This document shows, piece by piece, positions 13,405 to 19,815 of a stretch of DNA of 19,815 bases. A model generated the notes under the pieces. The model did no database searches. It was not told where the DNA came from and saw only the letters and a list, made by a program, of their open reading frames with translations. The stretch spans positions 1 through 19,815 of the forward strand of contig DKKP01000283.1 in assembly GCA_002455335.1 (NCBI GenBank), given 5' to 3'. Origin of the DNA: Anaerolineales bacterium UBA6663. Its GTDB lineage: Bacteria > Chloroflexota > Anaerolineae > Anaerolineales > UBA6663. Made by a program: the position numbers and the translations under genes. Position 1 is the first letter of the stretch. Each line of letters opens with the position of its first letter.

Positions 13405-15456
13405 CTACTGCCCAAGTGCCCTGAGCGCCAGTTCGACCACGCGATCGGGCGTGAACCCAAGCTCCTTGAACACCGTGCCCGCAGGGGCCGAGGCGCCGAA
13501 GCGGTCGATCGACAGGATCTGGCCCTGCGCGCCGACGTACTTGTGCCAACCCTGGGATACGCCGGCCTCGACCGCGACGCGGGCCGTGACCGTCGGTGGC
13601 AACACCGACTCGCGGTACGCCAGCGACTGCTCGTCGAACAACGCCCAGCACGGCAGCGACACGATCCGGGCGCGCACGCCGCGCTCGGCCAATACCTTCT
13701 CGGCGGCCACGACAAGCGCCAGCTCGGATCCAGTGGCCAACAGCACCACCTGCGGATCGGCCAACTCGGGGTTGAGCACGTAGCCGCCACGCGCCGTGCC
13801 CTCGGCTGAGGCGTAGACCGTTCGGTCGAGCACGGGCAGGTTCTGGCGAGTCAGCGACAAGATCGTCGGCCGATCACGGTTCTCGATCGCGATCCGCCAG
13901 GCCCAGGCCGTCTCGTTCGCATCGCCCGGCCGAATGAACAGCGCCTGCGGGATCGCGCGCAAGGCCGCGTAGTGCTCCACGGGCTGATGGGTCGGGCCGT
14001 CCTCGCCGACGCCGACGCTGTCGTGGGTAAAGACCCAGATGCTGCCCAGCTCCATCAACGCCGAGAGCCGAAGCGCGCCGCGCATGTAGTCGGCGAACAT
14101 CAGGAACGTCGATCCGTAAGGGATCGCGCCGCCGTGCAGGGCTAAGCCGTTGACGATCGCGCCCATCGCGTGCTCGCGAACCCCGAAGTGCAAGTTGCGG
14201 CCCGCGTAGCCCCACACGCCGCCCGAGGCGCCTTGCACGCCCTCCTGCGACAACGTCGGGCTCTGGAAGTCGCCGGCGCCCTTGAGCACCGTGAACGTCG
14301 AGGGGTTGAGGTCCGCCGAGCCGCCGATCAACTCAGGCAGCGCCTTGCCAAGCGCATTGAGCACGGTCTCGCCGGCCTTGCGCGTGGCAAGGCCCTTGGC
14401 GTCGGCCGCAAAGCCCGGCATCGCATCGACCCAACCGGCGGGCAGCTCGCCGGCCAGGCGGCGCTTGAGCTCGACCGCCAGATCGGGGAACTCCTGTGTA
14501 TACGCGTCGAACGCGGCAGCCCAGGCTTTCTGTGCCTTACGCCCGCGCCGAACGGCCTTGCGCAAGTGATCCACGGCGGCTTCGGGCAGGTGGAACATCT
14601 CGTCGGGCCAGCCGAGGTTGACCTTGGCTGCCGAGAGTTCTTCGGCGCCGAGCGGCGAGCCGTGCGATTCCGAGGTGCCCTGTTTGTGAGGCGCGCCGAA
14701 GCCGATCGTGGTGCGGACCGCGATCAAAGAGGGCTTGTCGGCCACACGTTGAGCCTTCTTGAGCGCGCGCGCGACAGCGTCAGGGTTGTTGCCTTCGGCC
14801 ACCTGCTGCACATGCCAGCCATAGGCCGTGAAGCGCTTGCCGACATCCTCGGTGAACGTCAACGAGTTCGTGCCCGCAAGCGAGATCGCGTTGTCGTCGT
14901 ACAGCACGATCAACTTGCCGAGCTTGAGGTGCCCGGCCAGCGAGCAGGCCTCCGCCGTGACGCCCTCCATCAAATCGCCGTCGGAGGCAAGGACGTAGGT
15001 GTAGTGGTTGACAACGTCGTGCCCGGGCCGGTTGAAAGTCGCGGCCAGATGCGCCTCGGCCATGGCAAAACCCACGGCTGTCGCCAGGCCCTGGCCAAGC
15101 GGGCCAGTGGTCATCTCGACCCCGGGCGTCAGGCCGACCTCGGGGTGGCCGGGCGTGCGGCTCCCCCACTGGCGAAAACGCTTGACCTCGTCGAGCGACA
15201 GGTCGTAGCCAGTCAGATGCAACAGGGCGTACAGCAGCATCGACCCGTGACCAGCCGAGAGAATGAACCGGTCTCGGTTCGGCCAGTTCGGATCCTTGGG
15301 GCTGTGGGTCAGGAACTTATCCCACAGGGCATAGGCCATGTCGGCGGCGCCCATCGGCAGACCGGGATGGCCCGAGTTGGCATGCTGGACGGCATCGGCC
15401 GCCAGAAAGCGGATCGTATTGATCGCCAGGCGATCGAGATCGGGGTTCTTAGCCAC
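13405..15456 (-). CDS. tkt: Transketolase
   Basis: This thiamine diphosphate enzyme transfers two-carbon ketol units in the non-oxidative pentose phosphate pathway, acting as a dimer in the cytosol. The 683 residues contain the N-terminal [15 protein letters not shown] (28-42), [15 protein letters not shown] (67-81), [23 protein letters not shown] (101-123) and the cofactor motif from SDGDLMEG (158) to YDDN (186-189). The central part has [14 protein letters not shown], the catalytic Glu region, and [19 protein letters not shown]. The start is a GTG at 15456 with GAGGAG six bases upstream. All expected domains are present. The order tkt-rpiB-tal-pgi on one strand suggests a co-regulated sugar-phosphate operon with tkt first. 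Confidence 0.96.
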   Translation of the reverse strand: MAKNPDLDRLAINTIRFLAADAVQHANSGHPGLPMGAADMAYALWDKFLTHSPKDPNWPNRDRFILSAGHGSMLLYALLHLTGYDLSLDEVKRFRQWGSRTPGHPEVGLTPGVEMTTGPLGQGLATAVGFAMAEAHLAATFNRPGHDVVNHYTYVLASDGDLMEGVTAEACSLAGHLKLGKLIVLYDDNAISLAGTNSLTFTEDVGKRFTAYGWHVQQVAEGNNPDAVARALKKAQRVADKPSLIAVRTTIGFGAPHKQGTSESHGSPLGAEELSAAKVNLGWPDEMFHLPEAAVDHLRKAVRRGRKAQKAWAAAFDAYTQEFPDLAVELKRRLAGELPAGWVDAMPGFAADAKGLATRKAGETVLNALGKALPELIGGSADLNPSTFTVLKGAGDFQSPTLSQEGVQGASGGVWGYAGRNLHFGVREHAMGAIVNGLALHGGAIPYGSTFLMFADYMRGALRLSALMELGSIWVFTHDSVGVGEDGPTHQPVEHYAALRAIPQALFIRPGDANETAWAWRIAIENRDRPTILSLTRQNLPVLDRTVYASAEGTARGGYVLNPELADPQVVLLATGSELALVVAAEKVLAERGVRARIVSLPCWALFDEQSLAYRESVLPPTVTARVAVEAGVSQGWHKYVGAQGQILSIDRFGASAPAGTVFKELGFTPDRVVELALRALGQ

Positions 15457-15704
15457 GTTGACTCCTCACGTGATAATTTTGGCCCAGCTAGGTGCGGACA
15501 CTCCATTATAATCGCCGCGCCGTATCGTTCGAGACGCCGTCTGCGGCGGGTTCACGGGCGAGTTGTCGGCCGCGGATTCTGGCCCAGTAAGCAAAAGGCC
15601 TTGATAGGTCGTGCTTGCGCACCGGCGCGGCGGCATGCACGCGCGACCTGTCTGCATAGTGGCGGCCCAGCCCTCGCCAGATCGGTTAGCGGCAGGATCA
15701 AACC
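15457..15704. other. Divergent intergenic region between tkt and the HAD gene
   Basis: These 248 bases separate two diverging genes. The 8-bp palindrome ATTATAAT at 15505-15512 offers a TATAAT on both strands. On the minus strand it would serve as a -10 box about 42 bases upstream of tkt, though no good -35 is present. AGGTCG at about 15606 and CGACCT at about 15645 form an inverted pair in front of the HAD gene. No gene was found. Confidence 0.45.
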
Positions 15705-16877
15705 ATGCGACTGTTTCTCTTCGACGTCGACGGCGTGCTGGTGCATAGCCGCGCCTACCATATCGGCCTTAAAAAGGCCGTAGCATACTTCTCGAGCGCG
15801 CTGGGCCTGGGCGACCACACCCTGACGGAGGCCGATATCGATGCCTTCGAAGCCGCTACAGTGACCGTCGAGTGGGAGTTGTCAGCGATCGCTGTGGCAC
15901 GGATGCTGATCGATCGCCTGCGCGCGGCGCCGCCAAAGAGCACCCTTCCCGATACGTTTTGGGCGCTTGGCGATCTGCTCCGCGCCCATCCCCACCCCAT
16001 CGCCCGGCCCGACTTTCTTGCGCTGGCTCAGGCTAGCGCCCAGGCGTTGCCCGGCCAGCGCCCATCCCTGGCCATGCTCGAGCGCTTCCTCGAGGAGATC
16101 GCGCATGAGCCATACGTCACGGCCCTCAACCCCGTGCTCCGGGAGCTCCTCGGCCATTGCTACGACATCCAGCGCGGTCCGACGATGCAGATCGTCCAGG
16201 CCTTTGCCGTTGGCGCAGAGGCTTATCGGCTGAGCTACGGGCATCCGCCGCGCCTGGTCGCCGAGTCGCTGCTCGAGACGGCTGACAGCCCGTACCTGTC
16301 ATCCGAATGGCGAACGCGGTTGCTCGATCTCTGGCGCTCCGGGGCGCTGGGTATCAGCCTCTACACAGCCCGCCCAAGCCTGCCGCCACGCGAGGCGCCC
16401 GATCTGCCGCTCGGTTACACGCCGGAAGCGGAAGCTGCCTTGAAGCTCGTCGGTCTCGAGGGCATTCCCGTAATGGCGGTCGGACGGCTGCAATACGTGG
16501 CCGAGCGACACGGCCTGAGCGCCGAAGACCTGGTCAAGCCGTCGCCTGTGCAGTCGCTGGCCGCGATGGGCGCGGCCGGCACCGGCCTGGAGACCGATTC
16601 GGTCGAGGCGGCGTTGCGGGTCGCGCAGGGAGGCCCGGTGACCGGGCCGCTGGTCAGGGTTGCGGGGGCCGAGGTCCATGTCTTTGAAGACTCGGCAAGC
16701 AGCCTGCGATCGGCCACACGTGCCGTCGCATTGCTCAACGATCACGGGCTCGGCGTGACGCTCACCCGCCATGGCATTGCCCCAGAGGGCTCGCCCAAGG
16801 TGGCTGCGCTTTCGGGGATCGCCGATCACGTCTGGCCGGATGTCAATACCGCGCTACGCCACGTCCTGATGCACTGA
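15705..16877 (+). CDS. HAD-superfamily hydrolase with a large helical cap
   Basis: The 390-residue protein keeps all four HAD motifs: D7-V-D9-G-V near the N-terminus (nucleophile and general acid), T221 in LYTARPS, K278 in LVKPSPVQSL, and E328-D329 in VHVFEDSASSL. Residues about 15-215 form an unusually long insertion in the C1 cap position, mostly helical (SLAMLERFLEEIAHE, NPVLRELLGHCYD). A typical phosphoglycolate-phosphatase-like member has about 220 residues. The most likely activity is phosphate-ester hydrolysis, but the cap, which sets substrate choice, matches no subfamily I know. AGGA lies about 8 bases before the ATG. It faces away from tkt and is followed 14 bases later by the convergent response regulator gene. 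Confidence 0.8.
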   Translation: MRLFLFDVDGVLVHSRAYHIGLKKAVAYFSSALGLGDHTLTEADIDAFEAATVTVEWELSAIAVARMLIDRLRAAPPKSTLPDTFWALGDLLRAHPHPIARPDFLALAQASAQALPGQRPSLAMLERFLEEIAHEPYVTALNPVLRELLGHCYDIQRGPTMQIVQAFAVGAEAYRLSYGHPPRLVAESLLETADSPYLSSEWRTRLLDLWRSGALGISLYTARPSLPPREAPDLPLGYTPEAEAALKLVGLEGIPVMAVGRLQYVAERHGLSAEDLVKPSPVQSLAAMGAAGTGLETDSVEAALRVAQGGPVTGPLVRVAGAEVHVFEDSASSLRSATRAVALLNDHGLGVTLTRHGIAPEGSPKVAALSGIADHVWPDVNTALRHVLMH

Positions 16878-16891
16878 CGCCCACTCCGAGC

Positions 16892-17263
16892 CTACTTGTC
16901 GCGGCGCTTCAGCCTCAGCGCGAGATCGCGCAACTGGTTGAAGCTGACGGGCTTGACAAGGACGAGGTCGGCCTTCTCTTCGAGGGTCTCGGCGAGCCGC
17001 GCATCGGCCGTTGAGGCGATCACGCGCGCGCTCGACAGCCGCGGGTCTTCGCGAACCTGGCGCAGGATCTCGATACCCGAGATCCCGGGCAAGTGCATAT
17101 CCAACACGATCACACTTGGCTCGATGGACTGCAGCCGGGCCAACGCATCAACGCCGTTGCCGATGGCCTCCACCGAGAAACCCGCCAGCGTGAGGGCCGC
17201 GCTAAAGATCTCGGCCAGATCCGGGTCATCCTCGACGATCAGGGCCAGACTGACCTCATCCAT
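16892..17263 (-). CDS. Single-domain response regulator (CheY/Spo0F-like receiver)
   Basis: A 123-residue stand-alone receiver domain with no output domain. The acidic pocket E11-D12-D13 (LIVEDDPD), phospho-acceptor D55 (VIVLDMHLPG), T85 (VIASTADA) and K104 (LVLVKPVS) are all in place, so it should be phosphorylatable. The start at 17263 has GAGGAGG eight bases upstream, inside the 11-base gap after the upstream gene; longer in-frame starts lie within that gene. No histidine kinase is encoded in the window. It may act in a phosphorelay or by protein contact, possibly with the helical protein encoded just before it. Confidence 0.9.
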   Translation of the reverse strand: MDEVSLALIVEDDPDLAEIFSAALTLAGFSVEAIGNGVDALARLQSIEPSVIVLDMHLPGISGIEILRQVREDPRLSSARVIASTADARLAETLEEKADLVLVKPVSFNQLRDLALRLKRRDK

Positions 17264-17274
17264 GCTCGGCCTCC

Positions 17275-17718
17275 TCAGCGAACGGAGTACGTCTTCTCGA
17301 GGCCGCGCTTCTCGCGCAGCGCGGCATAAGCGCCCACCCAAGGCTCGCCCAGCGTGTTGCGTTTGGGGAGCACGACCTTGTCCAGACGCCCGGCGAGGCC
17401 GGCCATCTGCCCAGGGAGCTCGGCCCACATATCCTCGAGCACAATGGCTTCGATCTTGACTGCCGCCGGCTGAACCCACAACCAATCCCGTCGGAATTGA
17501 TCGGCCTTGAGCCAATAATCGCGTTTCTCCCAGGCCGCGCAGGTCACGTCGATCGTCTCGTTGATCTCGTGCAGGGCCAGGGCGAGGAAGGCTGCCATGT
17601 CGCGGGCCGTCTCATCGAGGCTCGGCCGGGTCGCCAGCCCGCGCAGGGTCAGCGCCATCGCCTTCATCAGGCGGTCGCGTGTCTTTCCGACGTTATCGGG
17701 TTTTACAAGACGTCCCAC
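17275..17718 (-). CDS. Unknown helical protein co-transcribed with the response regulator
   Basis: I do not recognise this 147-residue protein. The first half is helical and Ala/Leu-rich (RDRLMKAMALTLRGLA, DMAAFLALALHEINETIDVTCAAWEKRDYWLKADQF). Several aromatic residues follow (DWLWV). A Gly/Leu stretch with QMAGLAGRLDKVVLPKRNTLGEPW comes next, and the end is basic (LREKRGLEKTYSVR). No signal peptide, membrane segment or known motif is seen. The four-helix character and the response regulator 11 bases downstream are consistent with an accessory or input protein, but that is a guess. A GTG at 17718 with GGAG five bases before it is the best start; further upstream the frame is intergenic. Confidence 0.6.
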   Translation of the reverse strand: MGRLVKPDNVGKTRDRLMKAMALTLRGLATRPSLDETARDMAAFLALALHEINETIDVTCAAWEKRDYWLKADQFRRDWLWVQPAAVKIEAIVLEDMWAELPGQMAGLAGRLDKVVLPKRNTLGEPWVGAYAALREKRGLEKTYSVR

Positions 17719-17805
17719 AGTCGCTCCGTGTTGATCGCACCAAAGAAGCAGGATTTTAGCACGGTGTCGGTTACACCCACCGGGCGCCGGGCCAGGGTGC
17801 CTCGG

Positions 17806-17811
17806 TATAAT
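17806..17811 (+). promoter_or_regulatory. TATAAT box placed for a leaderless M32 carboxypeptidase transcript
   Basis: TATAAT ends at 17811 and an ATG begins at 17819, leaving a seven-base gap. This is the distance expected when transcription starts at the A of the start codon. There is no ribosome site and no good -35 hexamer. An in-frame ATG at 17810 overlaps the box itself and is therefore unlikely to be the start. Confidence 0.5.
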
Positions 17812-17818
17812 GAAACCC

Positions 17819-19333
17819 ATGAGCAACAACCCCACCTACGATTCGCTGCGTACACGACTGGGCGAGCTCCACGACCTCAACAAGATCGGCTGGGTGCTCG
17901 GCTGGGATCAGCGCACGATGATGGCGCCCGGTGGCGGCGCCGTCCGCGCCGACCAGATCGCCACCCTCAACCGGATCGCGCACGAGAAGTTCACGGCTGA
18001 CGAAGTCGGCGACCTCCTCGAGGCGCTCCGCGACTTCGAGGCCGCCGAGCCCTACGAGAGCGATGCTGCGGCGTTGATCCGACGCACCCGATACGACTAT
18101 CAGCGCGAGCGCCGGGTCTCGACCGACCTACGGGTGGCCATGGCGCGCGCTTCGGCATTGGCCAACAGCGCCTGGGTGCAGGCGCGCCGCAACAACGACT
18201 ACGCCAGCTTCAAGCCGCGGTTGGCCGAGATCCTTGATCTCAAGCGGGCGTACGCCGACGCGGTCCGCGAGCCCGAACAGAGCCGCTACGACGCGCTTGT
18301 CGACGACTTCGAACACGGGATCACCACGATCGAGATCGCCGAGATCTTCAGCGCGGTGCGCGATGGGATCGCCCCATTGTTGACCAGGATCACGGCAAAC
18401 GCCGACAAGGTCGACGGCGCGGCGCTGCAAGGCGACTTCCCGGCCGAGCAGCAGGCCGCATTGTGCCGGGCCACGCTCGAGCCGCTTGGTTTCCATCCAG
18501 GCGCCTGGCGCCTCGATCCCACGGTCCACCCGTTCGCCAGCAACTCGGCGACCCAGGATATCCGTATCACCACGCGTTACGAGCCGCACATCCTCGGACC
18601 GGCGTTCTTTGGCAGCCTGCATGAGTTCGGCCACGGTCTGTACGAGCACCAGGTCGACCCGGCGCTCGAGCGCACCCCGCTTTGCCGTGGCACGTCGCTG
18701 GGCTGGCATGAATCGCAGAGTCGGATGTGGGAGAACCTTGTCGGGCGGAGCCGGGCCTTCACCCATTGGGTTCACCCGCGGTTGAAGCGCGTCTTCCGCA
18801 AGCACTTCGCGCGTTACGACGCCGAGGCGTTTTATCGAGCCGCGAATCGCGTCCAGCCGTCCTTCATTCGTATCGAGGCCGACGAGGTGACCTATACGCT
18901 GCACATCGTCATCCGCTTCGAGCTCGAACAGGAGCTGATCGCGGGAGCGCTCAGCGTCGACGACCTGCCGCTGGCCTGGAACGACAAGATGCGCCGCTAT
19001 CTGGGGGTCGAGGTGCCCAGCGACTCGCTAGGCGTGCTGCAAGACGTGCATTGGTCGGCCGGCTACTTCGGCTACTTCCCGACCTATAGTCTGGGCAGCA
19101 TCCTGGCCAGCCAGCTGTGGGTGGCGATCGAGCGCGACATCCCCGATCTCGAACGCCAGATCGGGCGTGGCGAGTTCCAACCTTTGCGCGCCTGGCTTGG
19201 CGAGCACATTCACAAACATGGCCGCAAGTTCACGCCGCGCGAGTTGCTTCAACGCGTGCTCGGCGTCGATCGGATCGACGTTGCGCCGTATCTGGGCTAC
19301 CTGCACACCAAATTTGGCGAGCTTTACGCCTGA
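17819..19333 (+). CDS. M32 family zinc metallocarboxypeptidase (Taq type)
   Basis: This enzyme removes residues from peptide C-termini using one metal ion. The 504-residue protein shows NKIGWVLGWDQRTMMAPGG (21-39), the HEFGH zinc motif at 268-272 and the third ligand E298 in GWHESQSRMWENLVGRS, which is the M32 signature. Further conserved parts are DEVTYTLHIVIRFELEQELI (355-374) and DVHWSAGYFGYFPTYSLG (409-426). The end, HTKFGELYA, and the overall length agree with the family. No signal peptide is present, so the enzyme is cytosolic. The start at 17819 is chosen because of the leaderless arrangement and family alignment; an in-frame ATG at 17810 would add three residues. It diverges from the response regulator pair, with a PNPOx-family gene 21 bases downstream. 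Confidence 0.95.
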   Translation: MSNNPTYDSLRTRLGELHDLNKIGWVLGWDQRTMMAPGGGAVRADQIATLNRIAHEKFTADEVGDLLEALRDFEAAEPYESDAAALIRRTRYDYQRERRVSTDLRVAMARASALANSAWVQARRNNDYASFKPRLAEILDLKRAYADAVREPEQSRYDALVDDFEHGITTIEIAEIFSAVRDGIAPLLTRITANADKVDGAALQGDFPAEQQAALCRATLEPLGFHPGAWRLDPTVHPFASNSATQDIRITTRYEPHILGPAFFGSLHEFGHGLYEHQVDPALERTPLCRGTSLGWHESQSRMWENLVGRSRAFTHWVHPRLKRVFRKHFARYDAEAFYRAANRVQPSFIRIEADEVTYTLHIVIRFELEQELIAGALSVDDLPLAWNDKMRRYLGVEVPSDSLGVLQDVHWSAGYFGYFPTYSLGSILASQLWVAIERDIPDLERQIGRGEFQPLRAWLGEHIHKHGRKFTPRELLQRVLGVDRIDVAPYLGYLHTKFGELYA

Positions 19334-19354
19334 GAAGATGGCTTCGATTCCGCC

Positions 19355-19815
19355 ATGGCCAAGACCCATCCCCACATTACCGACGCGATCCGCGCATTCA
19401 TCGAGCGCCAGCACCTGTTCTTCGTCGCCAGCGCGCCGCTGAGCGGTGAAGGCCATGTCAACCTTTCGCCTAAGGGGCTGGATTGCTTCAGGGTGCTCGG
19501 GCCTGATCGCGTGGCGTATCTGGACGTGATCGGGAGCGGCAACGAGACGTCGGCCCATCTGCTCGAGAACGGTCGGATCACGTTCATGTTCTGTGCCTTC
19601 GACGGGCCGCCCAACATCGTTCGCTTGTATGGGCGCGGCCATGTGGTGCTGCCCAGCGCTGAGGGATGGGATGAACTCGCCGCGCGAGTTATGGTGCCAC
19701 CCGCTGCGCGACAATTCATCGTCGCCGACATCACGCGCGTGCAGACCTCGTGCGGGTTTGGCGTGCCGCTCTTTGACTTGAAAGGGCATCGTGAGCACAT
19801 GGCCGAGTGGGCGGA
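19355..19815 (+). CDS. Pyridoxamine 5'-phosphate oxidase-family protein, partial
   Basis: About 153 codons remain before the right edge, with no stop. The segment AIRAFIERQHLFFVASAP, then GHVNLSPKGLDCFRVL, YLDVIGSGNETSAHLLENGRITFMFCAFDGPPNIVRLYGRGHVV and the later CGFGVPLFDLKGHRE fits the FMN-binding split-barrel PNPOx-like group often annotated as pyridoxamine 5'-phosphate oxidase family. True PdxH substrate residues cannot be judged from this part. Members of this subgroup are more likely flavin- or F420-dependent reductases or binders than vitamin B6 enzymes. The ATG at 19355 has no clear ribosome site; another ATG at 19338 is in a different frame. It lies 21 bases after the carboxypeptidase gene and is probably co-transcribed with it. 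Confidence 0.85.
   Translation, partial: MAKTHPHITDAIRAFIERQHLFFVASAPLSGEGHVNLSPKGLDCFRVLGPDRVAYLDVIGSGNETSAHLLENGRITFMFCAFDGPPNIVRLYGRGHVVLPSAEGWDELAARVMVPPAARQFIVADITRVQTSCGFGVPLFDLKGHREHMAEWA

Noticed and set aside
14170..15783. Plus-strand frame of about 537 codons opposite tkt
   Set aside because: An antisense shadow of transketolase with no start signal and no recognisable domain; it also runs into the HAD gene in another frame.

Overview
The window is GC-rich bacterial DNA. My best guess for its source is a Chloroflexota-like bacterium (Anaerolineae or a relative). This rests on gene content only: fused NuoCD, fused transaldolase/glucose-6-phosphate isomerase, a class II ribonucleotide reductase fragment of NrdJb type, an M32 carboxypeptidase and an SH3 surface protein. 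No rRNA or tRNA gene, CRISPR array or transposase was seen, so the phylum is not proven.

Layout. (1) 1-4285, minus strand: an operon iscX-nuoB-nuoCD-nuoI that encodes the quinone-side (Q) module of complex I behind a small Fe-S assembly factor, followed by an NrdJb-like gene that runs off the left edge. NuoI carries an unusual C-terminal tail of about 110 residues, rich in Lys, Ala and Pro, like histone H1. (2) 4286-5750, plus strand: a SufR-like winged-helix regulator with four C-terminal cysteines, then an IscA/ErpA-type Fe-S carrier with its own promoter and a clear terminator. The regulator and iscX are divergent, with facing consensus sigma-70-type promoters and several dyads between them. 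(3) 5813-8170, plus strand: a compact five-gene operon (GyrI-like ligand-binding protein, DUF1801 protein, PhnB-like VOC protein, ArsR regulator, SRPBCC/AHSA1 protein) behind a promoter overlapped by an AT-rich palindromic operator candidate. (4) 8171-8409: a convergent gap with period-7 repeat DNA and a long terminator-like hairpin. (5) 8410-15456, minus strand: transketolase, ribose-5-phosphate isomerase B, transaldolase/phosphoglucose isomerase fusion, a HEAT-like protein and an SH3 surface protein. (6) 15705-19815: a HAD hydrolase with a large cap (plus), an unknown helical protein and a single-domain response regulator (minus), an M32 carboxypeptidase that is probably leaderless (plus) and a truncated PNPOx-family protein (plus).

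How the genes may work together. Region 2 sits beside region 1 as a Fe-S homeostasis unit: a Cys-bearing regulator, a Fe-S carrier and IscX next to the subunits that hold complex I clusters N2 and N6a/b. A plausible reading is that Fe-S status tunes the making of the complex I Q module. Region 5 groups the non-oxidative pentose phosphate enzymes with phosphoglucose isomerase, giving fructose-6-P, erythrose-4-P and ribose-5-P interconversion from one locus. The most unusual items are the NuoI tail, the SufR-like divergent promoter region, and the palindromic operator of the five-gene ArsR/SRPBCC operon.
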